Shown here: positions 24,022-32,778 of the stretch, in pieces
Layout of the letters: each line of letters opens with the position of its first letter
Numbering within the stretch: the stretch's first letter is position 1
Origin: a virus
Length of the DNA: 42,312 nucleotides
IMG/VR virus record: IMGVR_UViG_3300033145_001018
Coordinates: 1 to 42,312 of that record
Strand: one strand, 5' to 3'
The notes under the pieces: model-generated
Database searches by the model: none
What the model saw: only the letters and a program-made list of their open reading frames with translations
What the model was told of the DNA's origin: nothing
Made by a program: the position numbers and the translations under genes

Positions 24022-24576
24022 ATGTCAAGCACGAATAACCCGGCAATTGCTGATACTGTCGAATCAACCAATGGCATTGTCACTGGCAACTCTGACGATA
24101 TTGATGATCTAAAGAATCATATATTCTCAATAGAGAGATGGCTCGGCGTTGCTACTGCACCAGTTGGTGAAACCCATAGGGCCGATATAATTGGTCCATC
24201 AGTGGTAGAATTTACGGTGATATCTGGAAATAATGATTGGGGTGCATGGGTTCAAATTCTGGGATCAAACGACACTCCGATTTATGCCGGGAACACTTTT
24301 TTCCATCCATCCAGGGCGCAGATAAGAAATGCAGAGACCACATCAACTTATTTGATTCAAATGGCTGCTGGTGAATCCGTTGATCTTGCTGCGAAAATAG
24401 CAGCTGGTACATTTATGGAATTTCCCTATATTGGCGCAGCATTAAATAATTCTGGTGGTATAACCGATGCCATTGGAATGGACGTTGCCGCCGGTCAAAA
24501 ACTCTGGGCAAGATGTATTACACCGGCAAGGAATGTTAAGAATATCAAATTTATGCTTGGTATTCACGAATTTTAA
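24022..24576 (+). CDS. Probable tail-fibre/adhesin protein, paralogue of the next gene
   Basis: This 184-residue protein shares its body with the C-terminal half of the protein at 24586: IERWLGVA..P.GE.HRAD, then WVQILGS.DTP, QMAAGES/QIATGES, FPYI and WARC near the end, finishing LGIHEF against LGLHEY. The two genes are a tandem duplication nine bases apart. Strong sites (AAGGAGCG) precede both. Neither matches a named family, but the repeated domain is probably an exchangeable receptor-binding or capping module. Confidence 0.72.
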   Translation: MSSTNNPAIADTVESTNGIVTGNSDDIDDLKNHIFSIERWLGVATAPVGETHRADIIGPSVVEFTVISGNNDWGAWVQILGSNDTPIYAGNTFFHPSRAQIRNAETTSTYLIQMAAGESVDLAAKIAAGTFMEFPYIGAALNNSGGITDAIGMDVAAGQKLWARCITPARNVKNIKFMLGIHEF

Positions 24577-24585
24577 GGAGCGTCT

Positions 24586-25545
24586 ATGTCATCAACAAAT
24601 TCACTAGGCGCAAGTGCCGATGTAGCAGCGATAAAAGCGAAAACCGATAATCTTCCAGCATCACCGGGAGACGAAGTAACTAATGCTGCCATTGATGCTA
24701 AAACAACCAATCTACCCGCGACACCGGGAGATGAGTCAACCAATGTGGCTATTAAAGCAAAAACGGATAACTTGCCGCCTGATCCTGCAGATGCAAGTGT
24801 AATAACCGGACAGCATACAAATCTAGAAAATGATCATACTGCATTGGCCGGAATGATCGCCGTACTTACCGGTTATCATGGTCTCCCTGGCGTTGACGAT
24901 GTAACCAATGCGCTAATCAGGGACGTTATAGGAAACAAAACTGATACCGTTGCTGGCACTTCACTGATGGCATTGATCAAATTGCTTTCGGCTTACGGTA
25001 TAAAGATAGACAATGCAGCAACGCTAGGTCTATTGGGAACATCCAACAGTCTTGGTTATCGCACTGAAGAAATTGAAAAACATTTTCATAACCAAGAAAA
25101 GTGGTTTGGGCTTGCCGGAACTCCAAATGGAGAGATTCACCGAGCTGACTTAATGGATGGATTAATTCAACCGTTTGCATTATTGTCGGGTGCAAGTGCA
25201 TTCGGCAATTGGGTTCAGATTCTTGGTTCTTCAGATACTCCATTTAAAGCAGCACAAGTAAAATATGACTTACATCGAGCAATGATAACAACTACCAACA
25301 GCACTAATGCTTTTATAATTCAAATCGCGACAGGCGAATCGGCTGGACTTGCGACGAAAATTACAGCAAAAGATTATTCTAGCTTCCCATATATTGCATC
25401 AACGAACCAATCGGACAGCGGCATATCGGATATTATCGACCCAAGAGAAGGAAGTGGTGAAAAACACTGGGCACGATGTGCATGCGTAGGAGCAAGTGCG
25501 AAAACTATCAATTGTTATTTTGGATTACATGAATACGTTGGATAA
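24586..25545 (+). CDS. Probable tail-fibre/adhesin protein with an N-terminal shaft repeat
   Basis: This 319-residue protein carries near its start three copies of about 19 residues of the type AIKAKTDNLPASPGDEVTN, a low-complexity repeat common in trimeric phage fibre shafts. A helical spacer follows. The C-terminal about 155 residues repeat the domain of the previous gene. A shaft plus the same terminal domain suggests two versions of one tip, a short and a long form. It ends the structural operon before a strong terminator. Confidence 0.75.
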   Translation: MSSTNSLGASADVAAIKAKTDNLPASPGDEVTNAAIDAKTTNLPATPGDESTNVAIKAKTDNLPPDPADASVITGQHTNLENDHTALAGMIAVLTGYHGLPGVDDVTNALIRDVIGNKTDTVAGTSLMALIKLLSAYGIKIDNAATLGLLGTSNSLGYRTEEIEKHFHNQEKWFGLAGTPNGEIHRADLMDGLIQPFALLSGASAFGNWVQILGSSDTPFKAAQVKYDLHRAMITTTNSTNAFIIQIATGESAGLATKITAKDYSSFPYIASTNQSDSGISDIIDPREGSGEKHWARCACVGASAKTINCYFGLHEYVG

Positions 25546-25623
25546 TAATATCAACAACCAACATAGGAGATATATGATAAAATAGCTAATACTAATCACA
25601 CAAACTTAGACCTTTCGTGGATT

Positions 25624-25645
25624 CCCCGCTTTTAGCGGGGTTTTT
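25624..25645 (+). terminator. Rho-independent terminator of the structural operon
   Basis: CCCCGCT (25624-25630), loop TTT, AGCGGGG (25634-25640), then TTTTT. This is a compact 7-bp GC stem with a T-run, about 80 bases after the last fibre gene and just before the promoter of the replication block. The surrounding gap 25546-25705 contains nothing else apart from that promoter and a three-codon ATG ATA AAA TAG behind a GGAG site. Confidence 0.93.
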
Positions 25646-25650
25646 ATTTG

Positions 25651-25679
25651 TTGACAATCAATATCTAGTTATATATCTT
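25651..25679 (+). promoter_or_regulatory. Promoter of the recombination/replication block
   Basis: TTGACA (25651-25656), 17 bp, TATCTT (25674-25679), placed six bases after the T-run of the terminator and about 25 bases before the ribosome-binding site of the gene at 25706. It belongs to the same -10 type as 28582 and 37846. Confidence 0.7.
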
Positions 25680-25705
25680 ACACCATCATTCAACATGGAG
25701 AAATT

Positions 25706-26092
25706 ATGAACATAAAGGAAAGTAATATTACCATAGCTAAATTTATGGGCTGTACAGATATAGAATGGAAAGTGCATGGAGATGGTGGCAATCATGTATT
25801 AATGGCAATCTGTCCAGTCGAAGCAGCCAGTATTACTCGCAGCTTTAGAAGTAATACTCTGTTAATGATAAAAAGATTTGACAGGTCACTTGATACCCTT
25901 GTTCATGTGTGGAAAAAACTAGAAGATTATGATTCTGGAGATTTCTTTTGTGAAAAAATGGAAGATGACACATATAGGGTTACAGTTAATTCCTTTGATA
26001 AAAAAGGAGAATGTAGAATGTCTGTTCACTACGGTAAAATAATCCAAGAAGCCGCCGCAATAGCAACAGCAACAGCAATAGAGGAATTATGA
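25706..26092 (+). CDS. Hypothetical protein, first gene of the recombination operon
   Basis: This 128-residue protein has an ATGGAG ribosome-binding site. NIKESNITIAKFMGCTDIEWKVHGDGGNHVLMAICPVEAASITRSFRSNTLLMIKRFDRSLDTLVHVWKKLE contains the IA.FMG segment often found in small phage proteins of unknown function (DUF551/IAF-type openings). Its stop overlaps the exonuclease start (ATGA), so it is co-expressed with the recombination genes. Confidence 0.75.
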   Translation: MNIKESNITIAKFMGCTDIEWKVHGDGGNHVLMAICPVEAASITRSFRSNTLLMIKRFDRSLDTLVHVWKKLEDYDSGDFFCEKMEDDTYRVTVNSFDKKGECRMSVHYGKIIQEAAAIATATAIEEL

Positions 26093-27087
26093 TCACATCG
26101 GAAACCCGTGGATTGATCTACGGTCTCGACAATGAAGAATACCACGACGACAGGCATTTCATATCATCGTCATGCGGAAAATTAATCCTGGAAAAAAGCC
26201 CTGCCGATTACAAGTATAAATACATCGACAAAAATCCTTCGAAAAGCACAGCTTCGAAATCAACTGGCTCGGCTTCGCATTCTCATTTGTTGGAAAATTT
26301 CAAGTTTTGGAATGAGTATTATGTGGGGCTTAGTAAACATACTTTCATTCCCGGTGCTCTTTATAAGGCTGAAGACATGAAAGAGTTATTGGGTGCATCT
26401 GGATTAAAAAAGAGCGGAAAAAAGGAAGATCTATTAAAAAGGATTAAAGATAATTTTTCAGGATCTTCTCGTGCTGGATCACTTCTTGAATCATGGAATG
26501 AATTATCTTCACGGCATGATCGGGCCAATTATGGCAAACTTTGCATATCCCCTGACCAAATGGAAATCATCGATGGTATAAATGATAGCATTGGTCGCAA
26601 TTCCAGAGCAATGGAGATCCTTGGCGCATCAAAAAAGGAAGTATCCATATTTGGTCAAGGCTCTATATATCCTGAATTATTGAAAAAGGGCAGATTTGAC
26701 ATCCTTCCCGATGATGGATTCCACGATTTTAAGACTGCAAAAATTGCCTCATTGGAATATTTTCAAAAGTCTGTTACTAATTTCAATTATGATCTACAGT
26801 TCGCCTGGTATGCAGATTTATATCGTGAGCACTTCGGTCGTTGGCCCAAGGAAATATGCGCGATCGTTGCCGAAACGGAACCGCCATATAATGTATCTGT
26901 ATTCGATGTGGATGAGGATATCATGTACTATGGCCAATGCAAATATGAGGATGCAATGGAGCGGATTGCCAATTGTATGAAATGGAATTTCTGGCCTGAC
27001 TATCAAGGATCTGATAAGAGCATTAAATTGAATTATAACGGTTGGCAATACCGCCAGCTTGAAGAACGATACGGAAGCATGGAGTAA
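26089..27087 (+). CDS. RecE-like PD-(D/E)XK exonuclease with an embedded SAP domain
   Basis: This 332-residue protein opens LDNEEYHDDRHFISSSCGKLILEKSPADYKYK, with a conserved His region SASHSHLLE at about 61-69, as in the DUF3799/RecE nuclease family. The active site is D204 (GRFDIL), D213-x-K215 (HDFKTAK) and Q237 (YDLQFAWY). Residues about 92-123, KAEDMKELLGASGLKKSGKKEDLLKRI, are a SAP DNA-binding helix pair, set in the loop where relatives have only a linker. It would resect duplex ends for the annealing protein at 27656. Confidence 0.85.
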   Translation: MITSETRGLIYGLDNEEYHDDRHFISSSCGKLILEKSPADYKYKYIDKNPSKSTASKSTGSASHSHLLENFKFWNEYYVGLSKHTFIPGALYKAEDMKELLGASGLKKSGKKEDLLKRIKDNFSGSSRAGSLLESWNELSSRHDRANYGKLCISPDQMEIIDGINDSIGRNSRAMEILGASKKEVSIFGQGSIYPELLKKGRFDILPDDGFHDFKTAKIASLEYFQKSVTNFNYDLQFAWYADLYREHFGRWPKEICAIVAETEPPYNVSVFDVDEDIMYYGQCKYEDAMERIANCMKWNFWPDYQGSDKSIKLNYNGWQYRQLEERYGSME

Positions 27088-27089
27088 CT

Positions 27090-27659
27090 ATGAGCTATGA
27101 CGATTATGACGAATATGAAGAGCGCGAGCCTGAAATAGTTGAAGGACTAGAGGACGCTATCAAGATCAGCACGGTAATCGATGTTGATGTGACAAGTATA
27201 GAAATTCGACTGCGCAAATATGTTGAAAAAGTTATCCTGTCAAAGCTTCAATCTATGATACAGACAGAAGTTGTTAAATGCATAACTGACTCCTATCAAT
27301 CAAAAGCAAGATTTAAAGATGCCATTGAAACGGTAATGAGAGAGAAATTCACGGAAACATATCCCGACGCCGTTGAAAATAAAATCAACGAGATGGAAAA
27401 GAAATTAAAAGAATTCTCGTTTGAGTGGGGAAGAGATTCATGGGGTGGAACAAAGGGCACTCCCGCCATGACAATAAAAGAAGCAGCAAAGAAGAGGGTT
27501 GAAGGCTATATCGAGAATGAGTTAGCCGAATCCGTCAAGATATCAAAGGAATATATCGAACAGTTTGCAAAAAATTATTTTGCCAATAATCTCTTCCGTG
27601 CTATGGGAATGATGGATAAGATGTTACCCCAGACAGAAAACATGGAGATTGAAAAATGA
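27090..27659 (+). CDS. Hypothetical coiled-coil protein between exonuclease and annealing protein
   Basis: This 189-residue acidic helical protein (YDDYDEYEEREPEIVEGLEDAIK, later IETVMREKFTETYPDAVENKINEMEKKLKEF) has a long amphipathic stretch and no catalytic motif that I see. It overlaps the next gene by ATGA. Its place inside a RecE/RecT-type cassette suggests an accessory or nuclease-inhibitor role, but that is position only. Confidence 0.7.
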   Translation: MSYDDYDEYEEREPEIVEGLEDAIKISTVIDVDVTSIEIRLRKYVEKVILSKLQSMIQTEVVKCITDSYQSKARFKDAIETVMREKFTETYPDAVENKINEMEKKLKEFSFEWGRDSWGGTKGTPAMTIKEAAKKRVEGYIENELAESVKISKEYIEQFAKNYFANNLFRAMGMMDKMLPQTENMEIEK

Positions 27660-28552
27660 ACGACGAAAACAAACAAGTAGCAGCATTTAATCCGAGGGAT
27701 ATCCAGGTTGGAAGCGGTGGGGTCATAACTCGCAACCTTGATGAGATGTGGGTTGTCGCATCGAAATTTTGGAAATCAAAAACGTTACCGACACATTATG
27801 ATTCAGCCGAAAAGGTATTTGCTGGTATGCAAGTCTGCCATGAGCTTGGACTTCCACTCATCACAGGCATGTCCAAGCTATATATCGTCAATGGTGTTCC
27901 GAATCTTTGGGGTGACATGCCATTGGCAATATGTAGGAATCGAGACATCCTTGCATACTTCGAAGAGTATCCCATAGACGAAAAAGGGAAAAGGATATCT
28001 GAGGCTAATGGAAACATCATGGCAGAATGCATTGGCTATGTTTGCAAGGCCCAGCGAAAGGGATCTGATATAGTCACGGAGCAATCATTCACCAAGCAGG
28101 ACGCGACGAGAGCGCAGTTGTTTGGTAAAAAGGGTGATCTTTACAAGAAATTTCCAAAGTCAATGTATAAGTACAAAGCAAGAGCACTTGTCCTGAAGGA
28201 AGTTGGTGCGGATGTGTTGGCAGGAATTGACATCTTGGAACATCGACATCATATCAATCCGGACATCACTCCGGAAAAAATCTTGAGAGTCGTCGAGAAT
28301 GAACAGATTGTGGATTTTACTGATGCTGAAAAAAGATTAAAAGATGCCAAGGACAATGATGAGCTTCGCGATATATATATTTCATTGACAAATGAAGAAC
28401 GCTCTCATTGTGAAAATCTGTCAAAAGAACTGATGGATGAATTTATGAAGGATATAACGCCAATGGACCCAATTGTCGATGACGATGGGCTTCCGGATGT
28501 TGGTCAATATATTGACGGTAAATGCGACACAAAAATTGACGAGACTCCTTAA
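27656..28552 (+). CDS. RecT-like single-strand annealing protein
   Basis: This 298-residue protein has GMQVCHELGLPLITGMSKLYIVNGVPNLWGDMPLAICRN, then a C-rich beta part, SFTKQDATRAQLFGKKGDLYKKFPKSMYKYKARALVLKEVGADVLAGI. This order (ING.p.lwGD.plal, then F...dA..A.lw.k......p..M...Ra....r......dvl.Gl) is that of a widespread phage RecT-type family. The last about 70 residues are acidic. Together with the nuclease at 26089 it makes a recombination pair for replication and repair of phage ends. Confidence 0.75.
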   Translation: MNDENKQVAAFNPRDIQVGSGGVITRNLDEMWVVASKFWKSKTLPTHYDSAEKVFAGMQVCHELGLPLITGMSKLYIVNGVPNLWGDMPLAICRNRDILAYFEEYPIDEKGKRISEANGNIMAECIGYVCKAQRKGSDIVTEQSFTKQDATRAQLFGKKGDLYKKFPKSMYKYKARALVLKEVGADVLAGIDILEHRHHINPDITPEKILRVVENEQIVDFTDAEKRLKDAKDNDELRDIYISLTNEERSHCENLSKELMDEFMKDITPMDPIVDDDGLPDVGQYIDGKCDTKIDETP

Positions 28553-28559
28553 AACTTTA

Positions 28560-28587
28560 TTGACATCATGTTTTGTGTTGATATCAT
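28560..28587 (+). promoter_or_regulatory. Promoter before the ribbon-helix-helix gene
   Basis: TTGACA (28560-28565), 16 bp, TATCAT (28582-28587), preceded by GTTGA directly upstream of the -10. The same TTGATATC context occurs at 37842-37849. It would drive 28647 onward and possibly the glycan cluster, since no other promoter of this type is seen before 37823. Confidence 0.65.
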
Positions 28588-28646
28588 TTTAACAATTTGC
28601 AAGCCAATGATTGAATTGCGGATATTAACACACACATGGAGACACT

Positions 28647-28835
28647 ATGGAAACCAAAACAAAAAAGAAAACTACCAGAAGAAAAACTAGAAAAGTTACC
28701 ACTAATGATGTGTTCTTTTTTAGAGCTACTCCCGAGATGACTAAAAAGATAATCACGCTACAAAAGAGCGAAGGCCATATCAATCGATCGGAAACTTGCC
28801 GTAAGATTGTGAAGGGATATTTCGACGCTAACTAG
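28647..28835 (+). CDS. Ribbon-helix-helix DNA-binding protein
   Basis: This 62-residue protein has a 20-residue Lys/Arg/Thr-rich arm (TKKKTTRRKTRKVTTN) followed by VFFFRATPEMTKKIITLQKSEGHINRSETCRKIVKGYF. The latter fits the Arc/CopG ribbon-helix-helix fold: one beta strand, helix A, then N-R-S-E at the start of helix B. It has an ATGGAG site and lies just downstream of the promoter at 28560, so it may act on that promoter. Confidence 0.8.
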   Translation: METKTKKKTTRRKTRKVTTNDVFFFRATPEMTKKIITLQKSEGHINRSETCRKIVKGYFDAN

Positions 28836-28903
28836 CAAATCTATAAACGCTATTTATTTATCCTGATTAACTTAATCAGATTAATGAAATGGAGATTTGC
28901 GCC

Positions 28904-29713
28904 ATGGCTAGCGGAAAGAAGAATTACTTCAGACACTCATTTTTTGCTAGAAATGATATAAAGATGAGACTGCTTCGTGATCAAGTTGGGATAGGATTTT
29001 ACTTCTATTTTTTCAGCTTGCTTGAACAATGCGGAGAGTCATGCTGCGACGAGTTTAATGAAACATTTGTCTTCCATAATTCAATAATTCGAAGTTTGTG
29101 GGGCGTTAATTTGAAAAAGAGCGAACGAGTAGCGAACGAAATGCATGCTGTCGGACTGCTGTTTTTTGAAAAAGTCGAAAATACTTTTGAGTTCACGATA
29201 CCTAACTTCGCGAAATATTTAGGCAAGTATACAAACAAAAAGGAACCAAATAGGCCTAATAAAAAGAAAAGAAAAGAAATAAAAAGAAAAGAAATAAAAA
29301 AAGAAAAAGTTGAGATTGATATTTTTGATTTTGAAGAAGTTTACAAATCATTTCCGCGCAAGGTCGGAAAAAGTAAGGGCCTAGAAATTTGCAGAAAAAA
29401 AATCGGCACAGAATCGGATTTCCTGGATCTCAAAAAAGCTGTGGATAATTACGCGAAGCAATGCAAAACAATGGGAACAGAGCAGCAATATATCAAACAT
29501 TTTTCAACTTTCATGAATTGCTGGTCAGATTACATTGAAATCGACACCCAAGATTGCAGACTTGACCGCCATTTGATTTATTCGGTGATTTGTGGAAATG
29601 AACCCATTAAGAATCTTAACGCAGCGGAGAGCGACCTTTTAACGTCTCTGGGTGGAAAAGACAGATTAGGAAAAAGCAACGAATTTCAAGTGAGAAAATT
29701 ATTAAATATCTAA
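28904..29713 (+). CDS. DnaD/O-like replication initiation protein (DUF4373 N-terminus)
   Basis: This 269-residue protein starts at ATG 28904 with GGAG nine bases upstream; an ATG at 28889 overlaps that site. The N-terminal domain, YFRHSFFARNDIKMRLLRDQVGIGFYFYFFSLLEQCGE, is the winged-helix DUF4373/Lin1244-type of phage replisome organisers. A run of Lys/Arg (residues about 112-132) links to the C-terminal part FEEVYKSFPRKVGKSKGLEICRKKI...QQYIKHFSTFMNCW, as in O/DnaD-like proteins that load the host helicase. It may bind the replication origin. Confidence 0.82.
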   Translation: MASGKKNYFRHSFFARNDIKMRLLRDQVGIGFYFYFFSLLEQCGESCCDEFNETFVFHNSIIRSLWGVNLKKSERVANEMHAVGLLFFEKVENTFEFTIPNFAKYLGKYTNKKEPNRPNKKKRKEIKRKEIKKEKVEIDIFDFEEVYKSFPRKVGKSKGLEICRKKIGTESDFLDLKKAVDNYAKQCKTMGTEQQYIKHFSTFMNCWSDYIEIDTQDCRLDRHLIYSVICGNEPIKNLNAAESDLLTSLGGKDRLGKSNEFQVRKLLNI

Positions 29714-29726
29714 CATGGAGTGCTAA

Positions 29727-30074
29727 ATGATTAATACACTGAAAGAACTAAGGAAAAAGACTATTGAAAAATATCGTATTGAAAAATCAGTACGTGATAT
29801 CAAAAAAGAAAATACCAAGTTAAGGGAAAAGTGTACCGAAGACAAAGAACATAATGCCCAAGGATTTCGGGAAGGGTGTTTTGAAGAGATATTTAAAGCT
29901 ATGCAGGGTGAGCACTATAATCCCTATTCATTTTTTGATGCATCAGAAGGTGCTGATCTGTGCGAGCATTGTGAAAAGTATATGAAAAATCGTGATGTCT
30001 TAATGGCGAACAGGGAGAAACTAGGGAAAATCAAAAGAGAAATAACTAATTATGCAAAAAAGGAACTGCTATGA
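29727..30074 (+). CDS. Hypothetical coiled-coil protein
   Basis: This 115-residue charged, mainly helical protein (LKELRKKTIEKYRIEKSVRDIKKENTKLREKC) has a CEHCEKYMKN motif at about 92-101 that may bind metal together with other cysteines. It has an ATGGAG site and its stop overlaps the start of the GT2-GT9 gene. No family is recognised. Confidence 0.75.
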   Translation: MINTLKELRKKTIEKYRIEKSVRDIKKENTKLREKCTEDKEHNAQGFREGCFEEIFKAMQGEHYNPYSFFDASEGADLCEHCEKYMKNRDVLMANREKLGKIKREITNYAKKELL

Positions 30075-31774
30075 AAATTGATTTTATTATCCCAACCTAC
30101 GGAATGAAAGGTAATGACCTAACATTGGCATGCGTGAAGACCATCAGAAAGCATATGGGTAATGACAATAAGATAATTATTATTGTTGATGGTAATGACC
30201 ATAATGTTTGTATTGACCTTGACTATAGACTTAGGGAATTTGTAAACACTTTTGGATTTTCAAAAAAAGACGAATGCAATGGATTTGCCAAAACGTGCAA
30301 TCTTGGAATGAGTTATTCGGATGCGGATGTAATGGTTCTGATCAACAACGATGTCCTATTTTTTGAAGATGTTCGGCCAGCGATAATTGAATCATTCAAT
30401 CACGACGATCAAATCGGAATTGTTGGCGCACGGCTTTATTATCCGAATGGAACAATTCAGCACGGCGGAATGGTGCGAGTTGATAAGCATGTTTTCTATC
30501 ATGACGATTGGCACAAAGACTCAGAGTCGGCATATAGTTCCAACTTGAAAAAATATATAATCGGTGTTACGGGTGCATTTTTCTGCATCAGTCGCAATTG
30601 CTATGAATCGATTGGCGAATTATCAACTGAGTATTTCAATGGATTCGAGGATACCGAATATTGTCTGAGAGCTTGGTCGAAAAATTTCGAAGTATTTTAC
30701 AATCCAGATATCAGAGCGATGCACATCGAGGGTGCTACCCGTGGAAAAAACGACATAGAAAAGCAATCGATTGATCCTGGAAATTTCAAAAAAGAAAAAG
30801 AAAGTGAACGAAAGTTCATTAAATATTTTGAGAGCGTAGATATTCACGAAATCGAAAGAACGATTGATTCCCTAAACGCCCCATTCAAATCGAAATGGAT
30901 GGAATATTACAACGAAGAGGGCATCGATCTTGGTATCCGTCGATCTGGTGCGATAGGTGATTGCGTTCTTGTTACTGGAATAATAGACTACATCGCGAAA
31001 AATTATCCATATATCGAGATCCATGTTTTAACCGGATGTCCTAAAGTATTTAAGGGGAATCCGAATATAAGACGCGTCACAAGTGATCCGGTAACATTTC
31101 GATGTGATGTTTTGATTGATCTCGACATGGAATATGAAAAATACCCCAACGTGAGCATTGCGGAATCATATTTCAACAAAATTTTTGGATCTAAAACAAA
31201 CACGCTTCCTATCCTTTATTCGGATGAACTTGTAAATTATCCGATCATTCCCAATGATGGTGAGAAAATATTTGCACTTCACATGGCAGTTAGCTGGCCG
31301 TCCAGAACTTTGAATATCGGGCGATGGAATGAAGTGATTAAGCATATATTGTCATTGGGTCATCAGATTTTAATTCTTGGAACTGATAACGATATGGGAT
31401 CAATGATTGATGATGATCAAATTAAAGACCTCAGAGGACAGACAACAATCATGGAATGCCATCAATTGATCAAACATTCCGATTGCTTCATTTCAACAGA
31501 CTCATCTTTGTTTCATGTAGCATCGGCAACGGACACGCCTATCATTGAAATTTTTAGCTGCGTATCACCTCATACCAGGATATCGAGAACCATAAATGTG
31601 AAAGCTGTCGTTCCCCCTGAAAATGTATGCCGATATAAATTAAGTGAAGAAAAAGAGGTTGTGACTTATCACGAATGTCAATTCGACGATGAGAGGCAAT
31701 TTGAATGCATTAAATCAATAACGGCTGAAAGTATAATCAAGCCCATTAACTATTTATTGGAGAATGAATTATGA
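30071..31774 (+). CDS. Bifunctional glycosyltransferase: GT2 plus GT9-like domain
   Basis: Of this 567-residue protein, residues 1 to about 260 are a GT2 domain: IDFIIPTYG, IIIIVDGND, DADVMVLINNDVLFF (the D-x-D equivalent), then a GAFFCISRNCYESIG and FNGFEDTEYCLRAW segment as in rhamnosyltransferase-type enzymes. Residues about 285-567 are heptosyltransferase-like (GT9): LGIRRSGAIGDCVLVTG, AVSWPSRTL, DLRGQTTIMECHQLIKHSDCFISTDSSLFHVASATDTPIIEIF. Two sugar transfers in one chain are expected, in the host cytoplasm. It overlaps genes at both ends and opens the glycan cluster. Confidence 0.9.
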   Translation: MKIDFIIPTYGMKGNDLTLACVKTIRKHMGNDNKIIIIVDGNDHNVCIDLDYRLREFVNTFGFSKKDECNGFAKTCNLGMSYSDADVMVLINNDVLFFEDVRPAIIESFNHDDQIGIVGARLYYPNGTIQHGGMVRVDKHVFYHDDWHKDSESAYSSNLKKYIIGVTGAFFCISRNCYESIGELSTEYFNGFEDTEYCLRAWSKNFEVFYNPDIRAMHIEGATRGKNDIEKQSIDPGNFKKEKESERKFIKYFESVDIHEIERTIDSLNAPFKSKWMEYYNEEGIDLGIRRSGAIGDCVLVTGIIDYIAKNYPYIEIHVLTGCPKVFKGNPNIRRVTSDPVTFRCDVLIDLDMEYEKYPNVSIAESYFNKIFGSKTNTLPILYSDELVNYPIIPNDGEKIFALHMAVSWPSRTLNIGRWNEVIKHILSLGHQILILGTDNDMGSMIDDDQIKDLRGQTTIMECHQLIKHSDCFISTDSSLFHVASATDTPIIEIFSCVSPHTRISRTINVKAVVPPENVCRYKLSEEKEVVTYHECQFDDERQFECIKSITAESIIKPINYLLENEL

Positions 31775-32778
31775 AAATATTATGTGTTTACCCCGACATG
31801 ATGGACGCGACAAGCTGGTATCGAGGTGCCGGTGTAATGGGAAGCTTGCATAAGCAAGGCGATGTCGATTGCATTGCTACTCAAGCAGTACACTGGACAG
31901 TGCTGAAGGGAATTGACGTCCTTTTTATGCAGCGACCATTTCTTGATGTGCATATTGAATGCATTAAGATAGCAAAAAATTTGAACATTCCGGTTTGGAT
32001 TGATTACGATGATCTGGTGACTGATATACCAAAGGGAAATCCCTTTTTAAAAGCGATCAAGCATCAATACAACATGACGAAAGATCACCTAAATAAAAAT
32101 ATAATCAAATGCTTGAATCTTTCGGATGCAGTAACGGTATCCACAAATGCACTTAGAGAAGCATTCAGGGAATATTCAAATCATATCGTAGTTGTCCATA
32201 ATGCCCACGATGATTATATGTTTCCGGCAGAGAGAAGATATCAAGGCGACCCTGACAATGTAATTCTTTGGCGTGGAAGCCAATCACACAAGAACGACCT
32301 GATTGATTATGAGCGTGAAATTAGAACATTGATATCAAAGCATAAAGATCATCGATTTTATTTCATGGGTTATAACCCAAAGATAATTACCAACAGGCAT
32401 TCAAATGCGACATACATCGAGCCGACTGATGTCTATCATTACTTCATGAAACTCAAAGAGCTAAGGCCCAAGGTTATTATTACTCCATTGAAAGATAATC
32501 CTTTCAACAGAGCAAAATCAAACATAGCAGCACTTGAAGCATCGTATTTTGGAGCTGTATGCATATCGCCCGAATTTCCAGAATGGAAATCTGTATCTAC
32601 GACATGTAAGAAGTCCGATTTTACTGAGATGGCATCACTTCTAATTGAAGATGAGGAAAAGCGAAAACTGTGTCGTGAATCATGTTGGGGTGAAATTGCA
32701 GAAATGCATTTATTGTCAGCAGAGAATTATCGTCGATATGAAATGTTAACAAAGATGAAAGGGGGAATCAATGTCTGA
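31771..32778 (+). CDS. Glycosyltransferase (GT-B, GT4-like)
   Basis: This 335-residue protein has an N-terminal Rossmann half (KILCVYPDMMDATSWYRG, DVLFMQRPF, NIPVWIDYDDLV, DAVTVSTNALREAF, VVVHNAHDDYMF) and a C-terminal half (ILWRGSQSHKNDLIDYE, HRFYFMGYNP, FNRAKSNIAALEASYFGAVCISPEF). The last segment matches the E-x-gA-x-g-.P-v nucleotide-sugar part of GT4-type enzymes encoded by other phages. ATGA overlaps link it to the GT2-GT9 gene and to the methyltransferase downstream. Confidence 0.85.
   Translation: MKILCVYPDMMDATSWYRGAGVMGSLHKQGDVDCIATQAVHWTVLKGIDVLFMQRPFLDVHIECIKIAKNLNIPVWIDYDDLVTDIPKGNPFLKAIKHQYNMTKDHLNKNIIKCLNLSDAVTVSTNALREAFREYSNHIVVVHNAHDDYMFPAERRYQGDPDNVILWRGSQSHKNDLIDYEREIRTLISKHKDHRFYFMGYNPKIITNRHSNATYIEPTDVYHYFMKLKELRPKVIITPLKDNPFNRAKSNIAALEASYFGAVCISPEFPEWKSVSTTCKKSDFTEMASLLIEDEEKRKLCRESCWGEIAEMHLLSAENYRRYEMLTKMKGGINV

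Noticed and set aside
25565-25585. Three-codon ORF (ATG ATA AAA TAG) behind a good GGAG site
   Set aside because: Too short to support as a gene. It may be a relic start or a minigene, but nothing else favours it.
29258-29310. Run of near-repeated AAAAAGAAAAGAAAT as a regulatory repeat
   Set aside because: It encodes the Lys/Arg/Glu linker of the DnaD-like protein in frame, which explains the low complexity.
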